This document shows positions 25,516-38,674 of a stretch of DNA of 64,000 nucleotides, one piece after another. Origin of the DNA: Cycas panzhihuaensis. Its lineage: Eukaryota > Cycadophyta. The notes below the pieces were generated by a model. That model did not search any database, was not told where the DNA came from, and saw only the letters and a program-made list of their open reading frames with translations. The stretch covers positions 47,003,741 to 47,067,740 of the forward strand of contig CM041465.1 of assembly GCA_023213395.1 (NCBI GenBank). The letters are read 5' to 3'. The translations under genes and the position numbers were made by a program. Numbering within the stretch: the stretch's first letter is position 1; each line of letters starts with the position of its first letter.

Positions 25516-25852
25516 GAGTGTTTCCTTGCAGAAATCGACCTTGTAGATGTAGTCCAACACAAGTAAAGGCCACAGTAACACAAGTTTACAAATAAATTAA
25601 TCACTAAAGGGAGTATCCAAGTACTTTCTCTTTAAAGATAATAATACTCAATAGACATTACAAGTAGAGTCTGGCCCTTTAAATAAGCATGAAAGGGTCT
25701 TCTTTCTTATGATATTATTAGTGGCCCTAGTGACCTTACATCTTATTAGATAACTTAGTAGTCCATGCACAAATCTTAATAACTAACATCAATCCTTAAC
25801 CCTTGGGTGGCTCCCGCTTGTTATTGCTTAAGAAAGGTGGGGTTATGTTACA
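25516..25852 (-). repeat. 3' LTR of the - strand chromovirus
   Basis: On the - strand it starts TGTAACATAACC and ends GGAAACACTC. It pairs with 31750-32090 at roughly 85-90% identity by eye. Confidence 0.87.
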
Positions 25853-25879
25853 GCCCCCCCTCTATGAGACATTAATTCC

Positions 25880-28800
25880 TTGTAGTATTAGAGATGATGA
25901 TATTATTAGATAAACTTGTTAGATTCCCAAGTTACTTTATCTGCATCACAATTAACCCATTATACCAAGTGCTTAGAAATAGTATGATTCTAGAGGAAGC
26001 ACTAGTGGCTAACAAGGATTTTATCTAGTATAATTGCAAGAGTTTGCTCGTTAGAGAGAAATTGTAAGGTGGTATGGGATATAACTTTAGTTCCAAGGTT
26101 TTCTCTTTAGACAAGAAACATGGAAAATGTTATAGATATCGGTGTTTACAGGGAGTTCAAGGGCATAAGTAACTTCACTGATTTTATGGAGGACTTTATA
26201 AGGGCCATAATAATAGAGGCTTAGTTTATGCCCTTTATATGACTTAAGAGATAGTTATTTGTAGGGTTGGAGGTGGCAGAATACTAGATCTTTAATATCA
26301 AAAGATCGATCAGATTGGTGGCAATTGGCAAGTTATTTCATTCAATTTTAAGTAGCAGCCAGACTTTGTTGAAAGGTGTGGAGGATTAGGTCCGTCTCTT
26401 GAAGCTTTTATTATACAGAATCCATTTGAAAATTTGTGGCTACGATATGGTAGGAAGTGGGGTGGTAACTGTAGAGATCCAAAAAAAGAGACATATCAAT
26501 GATAAAATAGTGATAGGAGTTGTACCAATACTCTGCCAAGAAGAGCTAGGATGTCTGCTTAGCTTGGATAGGTTTCTAGAGTTTTGTTTAGGACCTCATA
26601 TTGGCTATCTATTTGTGGGTAGTAGGTAAAACTCATGTTAAATGAGTTTTAGATAGCTTTAAAGAGTTCTTACCAAAAAGAGCTAGTAAACTTGGGGTCT
26701 CGATCACAAACGGTGAATGAAGAAAAGCCATGAAGGTAAAATATGAATTAGACATATAGGTCAGCAAGACGAGAGGACATATACAAGGTTTAAAGAAGGA
26801 GAAAATATGAGTACTTAGTTAATTAGTCAATGATTACCTAAATGGAGACAAACCCAACAAATGGAGGTAAACCTATGATAAAGTCTATGGCAATACCCTA
26901 CTACTTGCCTTGAGAAATGTCCAATGGTTGGAAAAGTCCAGAAATGGCTTTGGTATCAACTTTATTTCACTGATACATGTCACATTCTAATATAAAAGTG
27001 AATATTGTAGTCTTCATATGGGGCTAAAAGAAATCTGTATAGATTTGATGATAAGTTTTATCAAATCTTGAGTGGTCACTAAGGGGAGAAGAGTGGTATT
27101 CTATTAGGATTCTAGGTATGAATGAGGAGGATAAGTGGATAAATATGTGATTTTGATAGAGTAGATGATTATTAAAGTTTGACACACCTTTATAGTTAAA
27201 AATATTTTTACTCCAGTTAGGGTAGTTAGGTTGGGCCTAGTTTTCAACCCATAATTCATCAAGCCAAGGGGGTTGGGGTTTACTTATGGCATAGAGGCTT
27301 GGGTTGGGAGTACTATTGTTAATGTGGAGACATGAAAGGGCATCTGTGACAGTATTGTCTTTGCCTTTTTTATACGATATTGTAAAGTCAAATAGTTATA
27401 GATAGTGAAACCACTTAGCTTGTTCTTTTAATAAGATTGGTTGATCTAAAAAATTATGGAGGCTATGATGATCTGTAAGAATAGTGAATTTAAAACCTAA
27501 GAGGTATTGCCACCACTTATTAATAGTGTAAAGAATAATTTTCATCTCCTTCTAGTATGTAGAGAGATGGAGCTCATGTTCTTTTAATTTTTGACTCTTG
27601 AATGCAATGGGATGAGAGTCTTGCATCAAGACTACACCCAATCTAAATCTTGAGGTATCACATTCATGTTGGAAATGCTAGTTGAAGTCAAGTGTGATGA
27701 GGATTAGGGTTGAGGTCATTATGACTTTAAGGTGAGAAAAAATAGCAACAACTTCTAGAGACCATTGAAAAGCATCTTTACGAAGGAGATTGGTTAAGGG
27801 GGTGTGAGAGTGCCATAGTTACATACAAACTATCAGTAGAATCCAGCGATCCTGAATGAATGCTCATAGTTGGGTAAGGGGGGTGGGTATTGGCCAAGTC
27901 GTGATAATGGATATTTTATTAGGGTCCATGCATACCCCTTTTAATAAGATGATATGCCCCAAGTATTTAAGTTTAGATTGTCCAAAATCACACTTAGATA
28001 ATTTTACATAAAGTTGGTGGTTTTATAGTATTTAAAGGATAATTTCTAGGTGTTGGATATAGTGGTCTAAGTAGACACCATAAATAAGAATGTCATTAAA
28101 GAAGGTTATGATAAATTTTTAAAGATAGGGATAAAAAGTGTTATTCATAAAGGCTTAAAAATTTATTGGGGTATTACAAAGGTCAAAGGGCATTACACGA
28201 AACTCAAAATTACCATAATATGCTCAAAATATTATCTTATGGTAGTCTTTTGGGGTAATTGGGATTTAGTAGTAACTGGACTAAAGGTATAGCTTAGAAA
28301 AGATAATTGCACTATGGATTTCATCTAGCATGTCATCTATGCGAGGGGTGGGGAACTTATTTTTTATGGTAATTTTATTTAGCTCTCTATAATCGACACA
28401 GAGGTGAAAGGAACCATCTCTCCTCTTAACTAAGATGATTGGAGTTGTATAAAGGCTTTTGTTATGTTGGATTATTCCTATGTCGAGGAGCTCAATTATG
28501 AGTTTCTTGATTACATTCTTTTGAAAGTATGAGTTACAGTAGGGTCTTAGGTTAATAAGGTCATGATTGGATTCAAGGTTAATTATATGATAGAAGCCAT
28601 GATCAAGTGGGGTAGTAGTAGGTAGAGGAGTAAGTACCTACTCATATTGGGTAATGATGTCCTAGATACATAGGTGAATTTATGATTTAATTTAAATGTT
28701 GTTAAGGTAGACTATATATCCTAGGTGAGAATGAAGATGGTGTTTTATATGTCTGAGAGAGACCACTTGGTTATAGGGAGACTGCACCCTATAAATTTTG

Positions 28801-30420
28801 TGATTTCAACCCATTTGGTGTTTGAAAGCGATGAATGGGTTGGTAGGTGAGTTATGTGTATTATAAGTTCCTAGGGTTTATAACCATTGAATCCCTAATA
28901 TAACATCTGACCCTAATACTAATAAGGCATAGAAATCTGACACCAATATATAGGAGCTAATTTAGACTTATAGGTTTTTAATAACACCAGTATAATAGAG
29001 TTGTTGGTACCCTAGTAGAGAGAAAGTAGGTGAAGCTAATTTTTGGTACTATATAGGTTGAGTTATTAGGCTATAGAGATATTAATAAAATTGAGTGATG
29101 TACCACCATCGAAAGACATTGGAGTCTTATAAAGAATGCCTTAGATATATAGGGGTTCAAGGTAAGAGGATGTAATGACATTGGACAAGGATACTTCAGG
29201 GTGAGGGTCTAAGGTAGATTCATCATCAGTATCATCTTTAGCCTCATGTTTAGAGTCAAAGTCAAAGGGTTCATCAGGGGATAGGGATGGGCCAATAGAA
29301 AAAACCATGTCGATGGACTCAACCTGCCGAAAGTCCACTTTTCTACATAGTGCATATAGAGGCTAGCCTCTCATCAGAATTATGCTTTGGCTTGGAAAAT
29401 TTGAACGTTTTTGGTAGATGAGTTATCATTTTGTTGATTAGTAGTTAGGCAGGTGGTATCATCCTATTATGGATGAAGACGTGCAAATTCATATTGAGGA
29501 TGGGCAACATCATTAAATTAGGGCCATAGTCACTGGAAGTTTAATAGTCGAGTGTGTGAGAACCAAGTATTATCCCAACAAGTCGCTAAGGGTCTATCTA
29601 CCATAAATTCAGTCTCTATTACTTGAGCCCACTTGAATGCATCCTTGAGGGAGTAGATTACCATTATCTTTAGTCTCATCTAAATACGATCTTAGAGTCC
29701 AGCCACATGTATATCAATGACTATTTATTTATCTAAGTTTTGGCTTTATGGTAAACAATTATATAAAGCTTAAAATTTATCAGTATAAGCCTCCACTATT
29801 GTAGTCTATTTAAGCTAAGTAAGTTACATGAAGAAAGATTGACTTCACGTGTCCTTGTATTGTTCAAAGAAATAACTAGTGAAGTAGGACCATGTTAAGT
29901 GGAAGGGATATTCTTGTTTCCACCAGTTGAACTAATGATAGGCACATCCATCTAGGTGGATGGAAACATATAAGAGTTGATCCTCCTCAAACATTGTATG
30001 GAGTATGAAATATTATTCTAACTTGTTAATCCAACTTTGGGTACATTCCCTATTCATATCTAGATCGAACGTAGGAATATTGATTTTATGAAAGAAAGGT
30101 TACCTTGGTGGAGAACCTCCTATAGTTACATTGCTTCCTTGAAAAATGGGAGGTTGGTCGCCTATTGTATAAGAAGTTCCTGTGTTGTGGAGTTGGGATT
30201 ACAACAACTATTGAATTTATACCATAATTTCTTTTTTATACCCTTAAGATTTAATTTGGTAGGCGTGCCCTCGAACTTACTGGTGACATCTTGCTTAAAG
30301 TTGATGAATTCAATGGTTAACCTATTAATTCTTTCTCCTTATGTTTTTATCATTAGAGTTGTAGAAAGGGTGTATATAAGCAATAAATAGTAGAAAGAAA
30401 GGAAATAGACGAAGTAGGAT
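25880..30420 (-). pseudogene. gag-pol: Chromovirus gag-pol remnant
   Basis: Read on the - strand with many stops and frame changes. Decayed gag lies at about 30400-29500. The protease remnant MSFDGGTSLNFI (about 29120) stands where D-S-G-A/S is expected. RT carries PIILVKRRDGSFHLCVDYRE (about 28445-28390), then ITIKNKFPTPRIDDMLDE and FEFRVMPFDLCNTP. RNase H carries YLLGFKFTILTDHHSL (about 27500-27450) and ends KKGKDNTVTDAL. The integrase end retains N-x-x-LETYP and the block before the chromodomain, TYALELPVN with YNIFHVSCLK (about 26160-26105). The chromodomain remnant reads TISKHLV-stop-WVNCDADKVTWES (about 26000-25940). Chromodomains of this class are known to guide integration to particular chromatin. 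This copy is dead. Confidence 0.85.
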
Positions 30421-30778
30421 AGATCAAGAAAGAGTGGGATATAAGGATAAGGGAGTTGTTACAAGGGAGAGAAGGGGTAAATTGGGAGGGGGGGATGGGG
30501 TGTCTATAGCCTATTGACCCCAAAAATCACATAAACAATATATTAGGCCCACTAAGAAGAGTGTGAAAGGCTCATCTAAATGGGGTATACGAAATTTAAG
30601 GTGAATTTAGGGTGGTGGGGCCCACCAGTGACCCAGGCTCTAAAAAAACACAAAAATTGCTTGTACAAACTAACCTAATGTAAACTAACCAATATAATAT
30701 GCTAGCCAAAATAAGGTATATGACTTGTAAGGGTAATTTTTATCTATGAACTTGTATCGTGAAGAATGACTAAGTAGA

Positions 30779-30935
30779 GTTTTTTTTTTTTTTTAACTCT
30801 AACTACATTGACAAGTTCTAAATTCAGGTAATAAGTAAAAATTGGCCTCTCTTTTGTTTTTAATAAGTCTAATTATGCTGACAAGTTCTAAATTCAGGCA
30901 ATAAGTAGAAATTGATCTCTCTCTCTCTCTCTCTT
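30779..30935. repeat. Tandem duplication (70-bp period) with T and CT tracts
   Basis: GACAAGTTCTAAATTCAGG occurs twice, with ACAAGTTCTA at 30811 and 30881, within similar 70-bp units in the leader of the - strand chromovirus. A T run (about 30780-30794) precedes the units and a (CT)n tract (about 30916-30933) follows them. Confidence 0.75.
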
Positions 30936-31749
30936 TTTTAATATAAGGTGGCTTGTAATCTTAATTAAGAAATGGAGTAGTTGAAGTAGGGTATAAATAA
31001 TCGAAGGTGTCCTATCAACCGCCAGACAAGGAGTGCTTGGTCTTATAGGCCTGCCAATAAACTTCTGATATAGAAGTTTGGGGCAAGTAGCTTCATGGCA
31101 CTAACTGATAACTACTACACTATAAGACTTTAGCAGTTGACATTTTGCTTATGTTAGGAAGGGATTTAGGACCTAAAGGGTTCCTATATACCTGAAGGTA
31201 CGTGGAGGCACACTTCTATAGCCAGGTTCTGTTTAGGGCTTAGTTTAAGAGTATTATATTTAATCCTTCACATAAGAGATAGAAAATCCATAATGTGCTT
31301 AGCTAGAATGATGTATCCCTATGATTTTTAAAGTCCCCCAATAAAGGGTCTATACCTAACTACTTGGTTAACCACCCAATGATGTAATCTACCCAAGAAA
31401 GAGAGGTGGGAGGGAGAAAAGCGTAGCTACCTAGTGGTGTTATCTACCCTTAGACTAACAATCTAATACAAAAATTACAATAAAGGAATGAAACTAAAGA
31501 AAAAAATACAACGTAGAAAAATAAGATATTAGCATTTCCTAAGGGAGAAATTCCCCTTCCCTCATAACTCCTAGGGTCACGCTGGTACTACTCCTCAATC
31601 TCTATAGAGAGAGTACTAAGCAAAGGCCTTTCTTCAATCTCTACTTGGGTAGAGAGAGTACCCAATTTGATAGAGAAAAAATATCTTGATTTTTCTCCAA
31701 ATTACTGAGCAACTTCCCATGATCATGAATATGGTTGTAATACTGCTTA

Positions 31750-32090
31750 GAGTGTTCCCTTGTAGAAATCAACCTTACAGATATAGTCTAATAGAAGAAA
31801 AGCCTAAAATAACATAATTCACAAATAGATCACAAATAAATTGATCACCAAATGGAGTACCAAAGGACTTTCTCTTCAAAGATAATAATACTCAACAACA
31901 ATTACAAGTAGAGTTTGACCTTTTAATAAGCTTGTGGGGGTCTTCTTCCTTATGATATTATTGATGGCCCTAATGGCCTTACATCTTATTGGACAGCTTA
32001 GTGGTCCATGCACAAGTCTTAATAGCTAACATTAATCCTTAACCCTTTGGTGGCTCCCACTTGCTAGTGCTTAGGAAAGGTGCGGTTACA
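31750..32090 (-). repeat. 5' LTR of the - strand chromovirus
   Basis: It starts TGTAACCGCACC on the - strand and ends GGGAACACTC. It is followed on that strand by TAAG and then a sequence that matches a tRNA-Met PBS at only about 7 of 12 positions. The region down to about 30420 is leader with no supported coding sequence. Confidence 0.85.
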
Positions 32091-32095
32091 TTATA

Positions 32096-35000
32096 GATTT
32101 ATCACCCTATGAAAGCAACCTCTGTATAGTTCATTAGTGGACGCTTTTGTGAGTATCTTACTTGAGGATTTAATATTATTAATGAAATATTCTAGAGGCT
32201 TTTGAAAGTGTTTCAAACTAAGATTTATTACTAAAATAAAACTAATACCCCATTAATAAAATAAAAAATAGGCAATAGACATATACAATATGTTGAGCGA
32301 AAAAACTTGACAAGTATATATGATAGTAAATAGGTAGGTATGAGGCATATGGAATTGATGATTATGGAAATATAAAATATCTAAGAGGGCATATTGTTGA
32401 ATGGTTTGATGAGAATGTTTATGAGTTCATTATTATTATGTCAGCAAAGAGGTGAAAATTATATAATTATGAGGTCATCATTATTATGTAATATATAGAA
32501 AAAAAATAAGTCAAAGACATGATTAATATATTGATAATATTTATGAGGTATTTTTTAATATGGTGATGGTCTATGGATTACATATTTTAATGTATTAAAT
32601 TGATATAATTATAAAATAAGGGTTTTAAATTTAGTAGTTGATGTGGAGCATATAGTTTTTAATACATTTCATTTTCATAAATATATCCATCCTAAGTACA
32701 GTCTTCTCAATCTTATGGTAAAGCTTCCTAATAATTTTTGGAGAGATTTGAGGGTAGGTTTTGGTGTATTTTAGAGATCAGGAAGAAATATGAACATCTA
32801 CACAACTTCAAGATGAACCTTGGTTTATTATGCAAATGAAACACCAACCATCATTTATAACAACACCCATAGAGGTGCCCAAGATAAAGTAGATGATACG
32901 TTGCATACAAACCATACCTCACAGAGATTGAACTCCCCATCACTTATAGATCACAAAGCCATAGGTTTCTAGAGACTAAATAGAAGGAATCATAGATCGT
33001 TTTGGGACTTTGAAGTTTAGTATTAAGTGAAGATAGCATGGCCCTATCTCTATATTTCTATTCTTCTTTTATTTCCTCAACTCTATAAATCCATAACCTA
33101 GGATATCTCATATTTTGATTAGGTGCATTAAAGAATTCACTAATTAAAAGGGGAAAAGTAGTATTCAAGAGGCAACAAACTTGAAAACATGTGTGATGAA
33201 GATGCTTATACAAGTAGATCTATAAACAAAAGCATAAATCTAATTGCCTATAGTAATCTCGATTGCAGAAACGTCCATACATAGGAAATATAAAGTAGAG
33301 AAGCATCTACCACTAAAGACAATCATGCACAAAGGACATGAACATAGAGACTCACTAGAGAACATCACACAATCCAAAGAATATCTAGTTGCTTAAACAT
33401 ATAGCCTATAGAGAAAATAAAAGGATTCAGTGAAAGAATTAACCTTATGGCTACTACAAAGCTACCATGGAAGCATAAACATAAACATCACACAGAAATA
33501 GAAGCCATGATATCCATTCAAAGGAAATGATAATTCAATCAGTAAGAATTAGATGAGCATAGATAATCATAGAATTTTTTAAATATATAAAAATATTTGT
33601 AGATAAAATACAAAATTAAATTAGATTAGATAATCTTTTAAAATTTACGTAGCCCCCTAGTGCTTTAATAGGTGGTCATATAGAGGAGTTATGTGAGCAG
33701 GGGCTTATTTGCAAAGGCAATAGACTCTAAAAAGAATTAAACCAAATTGGATAGTTTTCGCAAAATCAAAATTTATTAATCAAATTAAAATAATTTTTAA
33801 AATCTACCATTATTTTGTTAAGGATCATGCATATTTTTTATGCACACTATTATATTTTCAACCATAGATTTTTACTAAAATGTTAGAATTAGGTGTTATC
33901 GGTTATGTTGGAAAAAGAACTTTAAGATGGTTAAAATGAGTGGTTATTAGGCATATTTTAAATAGTAGATGATAGAGAAATTAATAGATAAAATTGAATA
34001 AAGTATTTTTATCCTCACAACAGATGTATTTTATGATATTTAAAAAAAAAAAAAAAAAAAAGATATTCTAATATTTTCAAAGACTTCTAACATGGTGATG
34101 ATGTTAGTTCTAATTGATGAAGAAAGAAAAAGGAAGTTTCATTTAAAAGTGATTAATTTTAGGCTCATTTATAATATTTAAAGGCTTATGATAGATGAAA
34201 AAAGTCATGAAGTGGGGTATATTTAATGAAATATTGATATGAAAATTTATTAGAATGTTGGATATATAAATCCCCCTTGAAAATTAATACATTTGGTTTA
34301 GTGAATGGCTAATACTAATCAAATGATAGATCACCTAGTTATTTGGACACCTATTTTTTAGATGAATGAATATGGATACCTATTTGATTAATGTTGATAC
34401 TACCTAATCATGATAAAGGGCCCAGTTTGTTTTGATGATGGAGTGATAAGAAGTTGATTGAGAAATTATATCTATTAATGAGACAAAGAGAGAAGTCTCA
34501 TGTGTTTATTTATTTGGCATACCAATTAGTTGTTGATATTATCCAACTAATATTCAGTTGTTGAGGTTGTCTAACTGAGAAAAGTTAAGAGTGTTTGTTA
34601 GTGAGAAATTTGACTAGCTATATATAACAACAGGCAAGGAAACACATTATTAATGCTACCTTATTATATCTAACTTATCTTAACCAAGTAGTTTGGCTTA
34701 CTTCTAGAGTTAGTATATTTTAGATGAGTGATATGTTAATGATGTTGAGTGCTTAATAGTTGCAAAAATAAAGTTGTAGAAGTATGCAAGTGAGGAAGCA
34801 CACAAAAGAAAATCTTATCCGTATAAGGGAAGTAAGGTTTTACAAGATACTCTTACATGGCATACTTAATTGTGTTGTTCTAATGCATATGAAAGAGATA
34901 AGATCATGCTACTCTTATAACAAACATTTTGAAAGCTAATGAACCATACATATAAAATAATTACCTAAAGAACTAGAGATTATAGAGGCTAGTTATCCAT

Positions 35001-35115
35001 ACATTTCAGTAAATGGTTATTATTTTATATGAAACCAGTAATTAATTTATTTATTAAGTTGATGAATGGTTTACAAATGATTGACAATAACTTTATAGGT
35101 AAAGATATGAAGATG
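32096..35115 (+). other. Interior of the outer LARD-like element, non-coding
   Basis: AT-rich on both strands, with no retrotransposon protein motif and no open frame I would support. A 20-base A run lies at about 34041-34060. By position it is the central interior of the outer element, between the nested chromovirus and the nested copia element. Confidence 0.6.
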
Positions 35116-35120
35116 TTCAA

Positions 35121-35437
35121 TGTCAAAAAACACCAAATAGATAGACAGGATGCCAGATTATTTATGTACAGAAAAAACTTGAACGTAACAGGCATATGGG
35201 ACAAACAGATTTAACATGGAACCCTTTTGAGAAAAACCCACCACAGAATATGTTATTATACCTTTGCAAATCTGTATTATATAATACAAAGGACTTTGAT
35301 CTATATTTACATATCATAAGTGCCTCAAATAATAACATTTAGGTTTACATTCATCAGCTCACATATATCACAATATTACATCAATATTTTACCATATTTA
35401 CATTAATCAATAAGTGGTTTATAATACCAATCTAACA
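35121..35437 (-). repeat. 3' LTR of the - strand copia element
   Basis: On the - strand it starts TGTTAGATTGG and ends TTTTTTGACA. It matches 41904-42221 along its whole length and is preceded on that strand by a purine tract. Confidence 0.85.
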
Positions 35438-35519
35438 TCCCCTTTTAATGTAAATGTGAGGTCTTGGAGTCTTCTTAGGGATTTATCTATCTCTTTATCT
35501 TTGTCAATAGATCCCTTTT

Positions 35520-36480
35520 TAAGGATAGCCTTACTAAATCTCCTAATTTGCATAAATGTCAATGAAGTAATCTTCAGTAAGAGCTTTAGTGAACACTTCC
35601 ACAAGTTGATATTCACTTAGATAAAACTCAACCTACATCTTCCCTTATCTAATCTACTCTCAGATGTAATGGTATTATGCCTTGTATGTGCATGATTCTT
35701 TAGAAATATCTTTAATAGTCCCTGCAACCATATAGCTCTCTATCACATCGATACCCAATCCATAGAACTTAGCCTTTACCTTGACTAAACTAAGAGGTTA
35801 AACTACTGAAACCATGTAGATCTCTTTTTTAAGTCTTCGTTAAGGAATGTTAGCCTCTCATTCATTTGATATGACTCCCAACTATATGTAACTGCTAAAG
35901 TAATGATCAATCAGACCATAAATAACATAGAGACTAGTGCAAATATCTCTTCATAATTGATTCCTTCTTTTTACTTAAAATCCTATGCAACAAGATTTAC
36001 CAACTTACAAATTGACCAGGTTCTTAAAGGGGGTAAGGGAACTAAATTCTAGATGTATCACTCCTTCTGCAACTCTCCATTATGAATCTCCTTTCACTCC
36101 AATCATTGGTGTCTATCATGAGTTTAACTAACATGATATTCCTTATTCTTCAATCATCCTCTAAGTCTTTAATTATCATATTAAAGGCCTCAATGGTCTT
36201 CCTAGCATATAATGGAATACAAGGTTGCAATATATGCCTCTTCGTGTAATGGCTCTATATCACCACTCCCACTAGGTCCTACTTCTATGTTAAATATAAT
36301 GTTAAGTATACAAACCTCTACACCTACTGAACCACAGCTTGGAAAGAAAAAGAATGAAGGATAAAACCTATATTTAGATGGCACCTTAGCATGATATGTC
36401 AATAACTCTTCAAATTAATACCTAGACTAATTACAATGATTTCCCCCTACAGATCATACAGTTTGTAAGCTTTGTTTCAA
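35520..36480 (-). pseudogene. pol: Copia pol remnants: RNase H, start of RT, linker (RT core deleted)
   Basis: On the - strand, 35540-35700 reads as the end of copia RNase H (VEVFTKALTED, and upstream ARTRHNTITSESRLD). Directly next to it, 35840-36110 matches the first part of copia RT and its upstream linker, as seen at 58650-59240 in the better copy. The segment in between, which should contain the RT catalytic core, is missing. 36110-36480 is the linker, with a decayed stretch resembling the integrase C-terminus. From 36480 to 38363 I can identify nothing with confidence. Confidence 0.65.
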
Positions 36481-38363
36481 ATCCTATACAAATAAACTCT
36501 AAAATCTTGCAATCTTGTTGTTGTGATCTATGTCTAAGATGTGTGCACTGTAACGCACCTCAACTAACCAATGGAAAGTTTTTAACCAGTCTAACACAAC
36601 TCAAGGGATATGCCATAAACAACCTTAAAAAGGGTCCATTAAACTATATCATAATATCTTTTTCCAAAAACATAAGAGGTAAATCTTTTTAGTGTACCAA
36701 ACACCTCCACATCTACATCATGGTACCATTCTTCACTTTCAATACAATCTTCTAGGGTACATAGGATAACCACTCTTATTTTATACCATGATAAAGGTAA
36801 AACTAATTTTAAGGTAATCTTATCATAAATTTTTCTATTAACACTTTAATTTCAATATAAATACATAATTAAATCTATATCAGATTTGCTTAGATATGCA
36901 CAAACATCGAACCAGTATTTGACATGTTATATAACTCATGCTAACATCAATTCAACCACCTAAAGTATAATGATCCACTATAAATTGATAACCACTTATG
37001 CAAATAGGCCTAAAGCATCAATTCTAAACTACTTTCACCTCATATTTCTGATGTAAAAACACTGATAATACTTGAATAAAACACCACTTTATAATATAAA
37101 TAAACCACATTTTTATAATAATGTGTAATAATCAATAACCACAACACTATTTACTCTACCTTATAACTTAGTATCTCCATACATCACACCCTTCTTACCC
37201 TCCTATCAATCAATAAACATACACTGATATTAATAACTTGTCTAATAATCACCTTGTCCTCTTATCAATTAGTGAACACCATTGTAATTGATAACTCTTG
37301 TCCAACCAACTCTATTATGTAATCACAACAACAAGTTCTAAACATCACCTCGTATTAATAATAAACTGCCCAAAAGGATATTACCAACCAATACACTTAC
37401 TTCACCACTAGATCAATGCCTTATGCATGCCTCTTACTATAAATATCATCATAATGTACCCACTTGACCCAAGATATCTTAATGCTATTAATAGCTACCC
37501 AACATATTAACAAAACTATCATAAAAAAAATCAATATATCAATGACCACAATTAATATAAATAATAAAAAAATCAACCACCTTAATATCAATTGATCAAC
37601 AAGAAAATAATGTTAAAATAATATTATTAAGGTGATTAGATAACCTTAATGCAAAGGTGATTTCATAAAAGGTCAATTAAATTTCAAACCATTATATATC
37701 ATCACCTTCTTGCCAAATCCTAATGGTGAATTATTACACCATGTTGTAAAAATATAAATGGGTGACTAAATAAATAATGGCAAATTTTATCAACACATGG
37801 GCAATGAGATATTTATTGGGTAACCAATGTAATACATGTGATAAATATTATCAAAAACATTAGGTGACTTTAATTAAATCAATATATGGCTATTAATTCA
37901 AATAATCAAGATGTGACTTGATAAATCTAACATATGATAAAATATGACAATGGCGATGAGTATTTAATCATTTGGGTGATTGAATAACTACAATTAAAAT
38001 ACTATCAATTTAATAGAGGTGACTTAGCAAATTAAATATCAGTGATTGAAATTAAATTATGTATATATATTTTTATAAACTATTTACGACAGCTAAATAA
38101 TATAATCGGATGATTAAAATTATTGAAAAATACCTTTGATTTTTGTCGTATTAATATTTATGGCTATTACATTATGTATACTTTCTATACTTTTTATGGT
38201 GATCTCATATTTCAAACTCTGCAGCTAACATAATGTGTTTATCTCTTCTTTAGAGATCTGTGTGCTCATACTATAACGAACATGGTGTTTGGTTAATATA
38301 AGAATAACACACCCCTCCATTACATCTCTCCATACTACTTCGTCTATAAGTGTATATATACAG

Positions 38364-38441
38364 TGTGCCTTCTATATGTAGTAAGCTCACAAGGCTAGTG
38401 ACTATTCTCTATGCAAAGACATGACATAGCTTAGATATATA
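38364..38441. repeat. 78-bp direct repeat, left copy (long target-site duplication)
   Basis: It starts TGTGCCTTCTATATG and ends TTAGATATATA, directly abutting the TG of the 5' LTR at 38442. By eye it is identical, base for base, to 41393-41470, which begins exactly where the 3' LTR of the gag-only element is cut off. Confidence 0.92.
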
Positions 38442-38662
38442 TGTTGGAATATTAATGCACATTTGTTTTATCCCACATGCAAGTGGGGTCCTACTCTTCC
38501 AATATGACTTGTATTATAAATACACAATATTGTGTATCATATGTAACGTTGTTGTAATGATATTCTTAATACAATGGAGGTACCTTAAGGGTACCGTTCG
38601 ATCCTATGGAGATGTGTTTTGTTCTATTTGTAAATATCTTATTGCAGGTCTATTTTCCAACA
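38442..38662 (+). repeat. 5' LTR of the small gag-only element (221 bp)
   Basis: It starts TGTTGGAATATTAATGC and ends TTTTCCAACA, and a TATAAATA box sits at about 38515-38522. It differs from the 3' LTR at roughly 18-20 of about 188 comparable positions. Confidence 0.88.
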
Positions 38663-38674
38663 TGGTATCAAAGC

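Larger units (their letters stand above)
25516..32090 (-). mobile_element. Ty3/gypsy chromovirus on the - strand, full length, decayed
   Basis: LTRs of 337 and 341 bp (25516-25852 and 31750-32090) flank a gag-protease-RT-RNase H-integrase-chromodomain order read on the - strand. An exact 5-bp target duplication, TTATA, lies at 25511-25515 and 32091-32095. On the - strand a purine tract (AGAGGGGGGGC, about 25862-25853) directly precedes the 3' LTR. A chromodomain remnant after the integrase (about 25925-26000) marks it as a chromovirus. Total length is 6.6 kb. Coding frames are destroyed by stops and frameshifts. Confidence 0.9.

Noticed and set aside
30088-30390. 100-codon + strand frame inside the chromovirus
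   Set aside because: It lies opposite decayed gag of the - strand element and reads as its shadow. The same holds for 26399-26629.
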